Shown one piece after another: positions 62,730 to 64,000 of a DNA stretch of 64,000 bases. Origin of the DNA: Bacillus cereus group sp. RP43. Lineage in GTDB: Bacteria > Bacillota > Bacilli > Bacillales > Bacillaceae_G. The position numbers and the translations under genes are program-made. The notes below the pieces were generated by a model that searched no databases, was not told where the DNA came from, and worked only from the letters and a program-made list of their open reading frames with translations. The stretch is from contig NZ_JARVHQ010000002.1 of NCBI RefSeq assembly GCF_040459645.1, forward strand, positions 62,001 through 126,000, read 5' to 3'. Position 1 is the stretch's first letter. Each line of letters opens with the position of its first letter.

Positions 62730-62753
62730 AGCAAAGAGCTTCCGCTCTTTGTT
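62730..62753. terminator. Hairpin
   Basis: AGCAAAGAGC and GCTCTTTGTT pair around TTCC, upstream of a second terminator. Confidence 0.6.
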
Positions 62754-62785
62754 TGAGCCAATACAGCTGAACCTTCCCCTTCAGG

Positions 62786-62813
62786 AGCTGTCACCTTTCG
62801 GTGATGGCTTTTT
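62786..62813 (+). terminator. Terminator
   Basis: AGCTGTCACC and GGTGATGGCT around TTTC, followed by TTTTTG. Confidence 0.8.
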
Positions 62814-62876
62814 GTTTTGTAGGATATTTTTCTATTCTGTCAAATAGATAGATTGAGAGAGGTGGAGAATAAGAAA

Positions 62877-63074
62877 ATGAAAAAATTTATAATAAGCATA
62901 GAAGCAATCGATGGTAAACAACACGAATTTGAAATTGAGTATAAAAAGACAGTAACAGTTATTGCTATAGAAAATTCTATACAAGCTAGAGAAGCTAGAT
63001 TCTTCAGATTTGGAGATCGTATGATTAATTTGGATAATGTATTCTCTTTGGTGGTAAAAGAGAAGAAAGATTAA
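62877..63074 (+). CDS. Small protein, unknown function
   Basis: 65 residues, MKKFIISIEAIDGKQHEFEI onward; a compact beta-rich protein with a RFFRFGDRMINLDNV segment that looks like a small beta-barrel (bacterial PH/SH3-like). The ATG at 62877 is ~9 bp after GAGGTGGAG; an upstream in-frame start overlaps this site. Own terminator follows. Unrecognised. Confidence 0.65.
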   Translation: MKKFIISIEAIDGKQHEFEIEYKKTVTVIAIENSIQAREARFFRFGDRMINLDNVFSLVVKEKKD

Positions 63075-63080
63075 ATAAAA

Positions 63081-63108
63081 AAAAAGCATCCATAACGGGT
63101 GCTTTTTT
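63081..63108 (+). terminator. Terminator
   Basis: AAAAAGCATCC and GGGTGCTTTTTT around ATAAC. Confidence 0.85.
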
Positions 63109-63549
63109 CTTTGTTATATAGAAATTACACATTAAACGTATTTAAAGAACGTTCTAGGTATAAAGATAATCGATAATCATCATATAATGATATGGAAGGG
63201 TCTTTTCTAACGTGTTAGTTACCTCAAAGTATATATATCTTTTGGCGCCTGGGTGAGGGTGCTTTTTTTATTGCACATTATGATAGGGACAAGCATATGT
63301 TAAAGTGTAGGACAAGTTCACTCGCTTGTATCCTATTTCAATACTCATTAGAAACTCCTTATCACACATTTTAGCATCTACTGACGTGGATGCTCTTTTT
63401 TATTGAACAAAATGGACATTTGAATAGATAATGCCTTCCTTAAAATAACCTTAATTAAAACATAGTTTTGATAATATATGGAAAATAAATGGTACAATTT
63501 TCTGGTATAACCTAAATAAAATTTATTTTAGAAAAGGGGTAGAAGGGAA
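63109..63549. other. Intergenic stretch with one more terminator
   Basis: AGCATCTAC (63373-63381) pairs with GTGGATGCT (63386-63394), followed by CTTTTTT. GGTGCTTTTTTT at 63258-63270 is another T-tract without a clear stem. No gene seen. Confidence 0.55.
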
Positions 63550-63774
63550 ATGTTCCAGAAGTTCAAGTTTTATTTAATGAGCATTTTAATTAGTTCAATG
63601 TTAGGCGGAATTATTATAGGTGTTAATTTCTTGGTCCATAACATATATAATTTAGTTGCAGGTAAAGAATATCATTTTAATATGTGGTCTTCTATTATTA
63701 TATTTAGTGTTGTATTTATTTCGGGTTTCTCGTACGCGTTGAAGAAGGGGCCAGATATATTTGTTAATGATTAA
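63550..63774 (+). CDS. Two-helix membrane protein (74 aa)
   Basis: MFQKFKFYLMSILISSMLGG begins helix 1 (~8-32); helix 2 is at about 46-62 (WSSIIIFSVVFISGFSYA). GAAGGGAA precedes the ATG. The stop overlaps the start of a second tiny membrane peptide. Topology resembles holins, but size is small and no lytic gene is nearby. Confidence 0.65.
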   Translation: MFQKFKFYLMSILISSMLGGIIIGVNFLVHNIYNLVAGKEYHFNMWSSIIIFSVVFISGFSYALKKGPDIFVND

Positions 63775-63850
63775 ACCAATAGCAATTATCGTAGGCGCTG
63801 CCGTGATCTGGGTGGCGTCTTGTTTGTTGTTAAGGGATGATAATTGGTGA
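63767..63850 (+). CDS. Tiny membrane peptide (27 aa) coupled to the preceding gene
   Basis: MIKPIAIIVGAAVIWVASCL, then LLRDDNW: one helix. Its ATG lies 8 bp before the upstream stop, so it would be translationally coupled. Plausible but short. Confidence 0.45.
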   Translation: MIKPIAIIVGAAVIWVASCLLLRDDNW

Positions 63851-63986
63851 AATAGACTTGCAATTTGAAGAGTAACTACGAGTATTATTATTCTAAAATG
63901 CAAAACATAGACTAGTAAACAAGCTGTTTTTGTTTTTTAGCATAGAATATGATGAATCCTAGAGTTGAGAGGAGGTAATCATATTT

Positions 63987-64000
63987 ATGGGATGTAATTG
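63987..64000 (+). CDS. Start of a gene running out of the window
   Basis: GAGAGGAGGTAAT lies 8-9 bp before an ATG at 63987 that opens MGCN; the rest is beyond the edge. Confidence 0.5.

Overview
The window looks like part of a large conjugative plasmid of the Bacillus cereus group (B. cereus / B. thuringiensis). The evidence is low GC, strong AGGAGG ribosome binding sites, IS231-family (IS4) elements with YREK transposases, IS240-like (IS6) sequences, Tn3-family remnants, a lipoprotein of the B. anthracis BA_5634 type, and a Gram-positive type IV secretion and mobilisation cluster. No replication initiator or partition gene is visible, so plasmid rather than integrated element is an inference.

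Region 1 (1-19.5 kb, almost all + strand) is the transfer module. It holds the C-terminus of a VirD4/TraG coupling protein, a VirB6-like channel protein with a long repetitive tail, a VirB3-like protein, a VirB4 split into an N-terminal-like gene and an ATPase gene, a bifunctional VirB1-type wall hydrolase, a VirB8-like protein and a coiled-coil membrane protein. A candidate oriT follows (four direct repeats phased at exactly 32 bp, then nested stems), then a ribbon-helix-helix-like accessory protein and a MobP2-type relaxase. The module ends with DNA-processing genes: an ArdC/metallopeptidase polyvalent protein, topoisomerase III, a DUF3991/TOPRIM protein and a membrane-anchored Mrr-like nuclease. 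Several gene junctions overlap, and good hairpin terminators divide the region into transcription blocks.

Region 2 (19.5-25.6 kb) is accessory. It has a tiny ribbon-helix-helix repressor divergent from small unknown genes across a palindrome-flanked promoter, a 353-aa unknown protein, a 24-bp tandem array with 72-bp higher-order periodicity, an orphan nrdI, 110-bp duplicated non-coding units and a tyrosine recombinase.

Region 3 (25.5-49.4 kb) is a mosaic of mobile DNA. It contains a complete 1.65-kb IS231-type element, several IS231 end fragments and mini-elements, and an ABC exporter enclosed by perfect 47-bp inverted repeats. Next to it, and abutting it, is a 3.7-kb IS231-like element whose ends enclose an ECF sigma factor and its DUF4179 regulator. 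Further on are decayed BceAB-type transporter, histidine kinase, Tn3 transposase, resolvase and integrase pieces (several duplicated as direct repeats), a PadR regulator with a long palindromic operator, and a VanZ-like protein.

Region 4 (51.8-59.1 kb) is a catabolic island bounded by IS6-type ends. An isoaspartyl dipeptidase and a YfcC-type carrier are read from a textbook sigma-54 promoter, next to a divergent sigma-54 activator. An AtoE-type short-chain fatty acid transporter follows, beyond a truncated IS6 transposase.

Region 5 (59.2-64 kb) carries short phage- or plasmid-like genes: a frameshifted RecU, an ArpU-like regulator, small membrane proteins and a broken lipase- or toxin-like fragment, separated by many hairpins.
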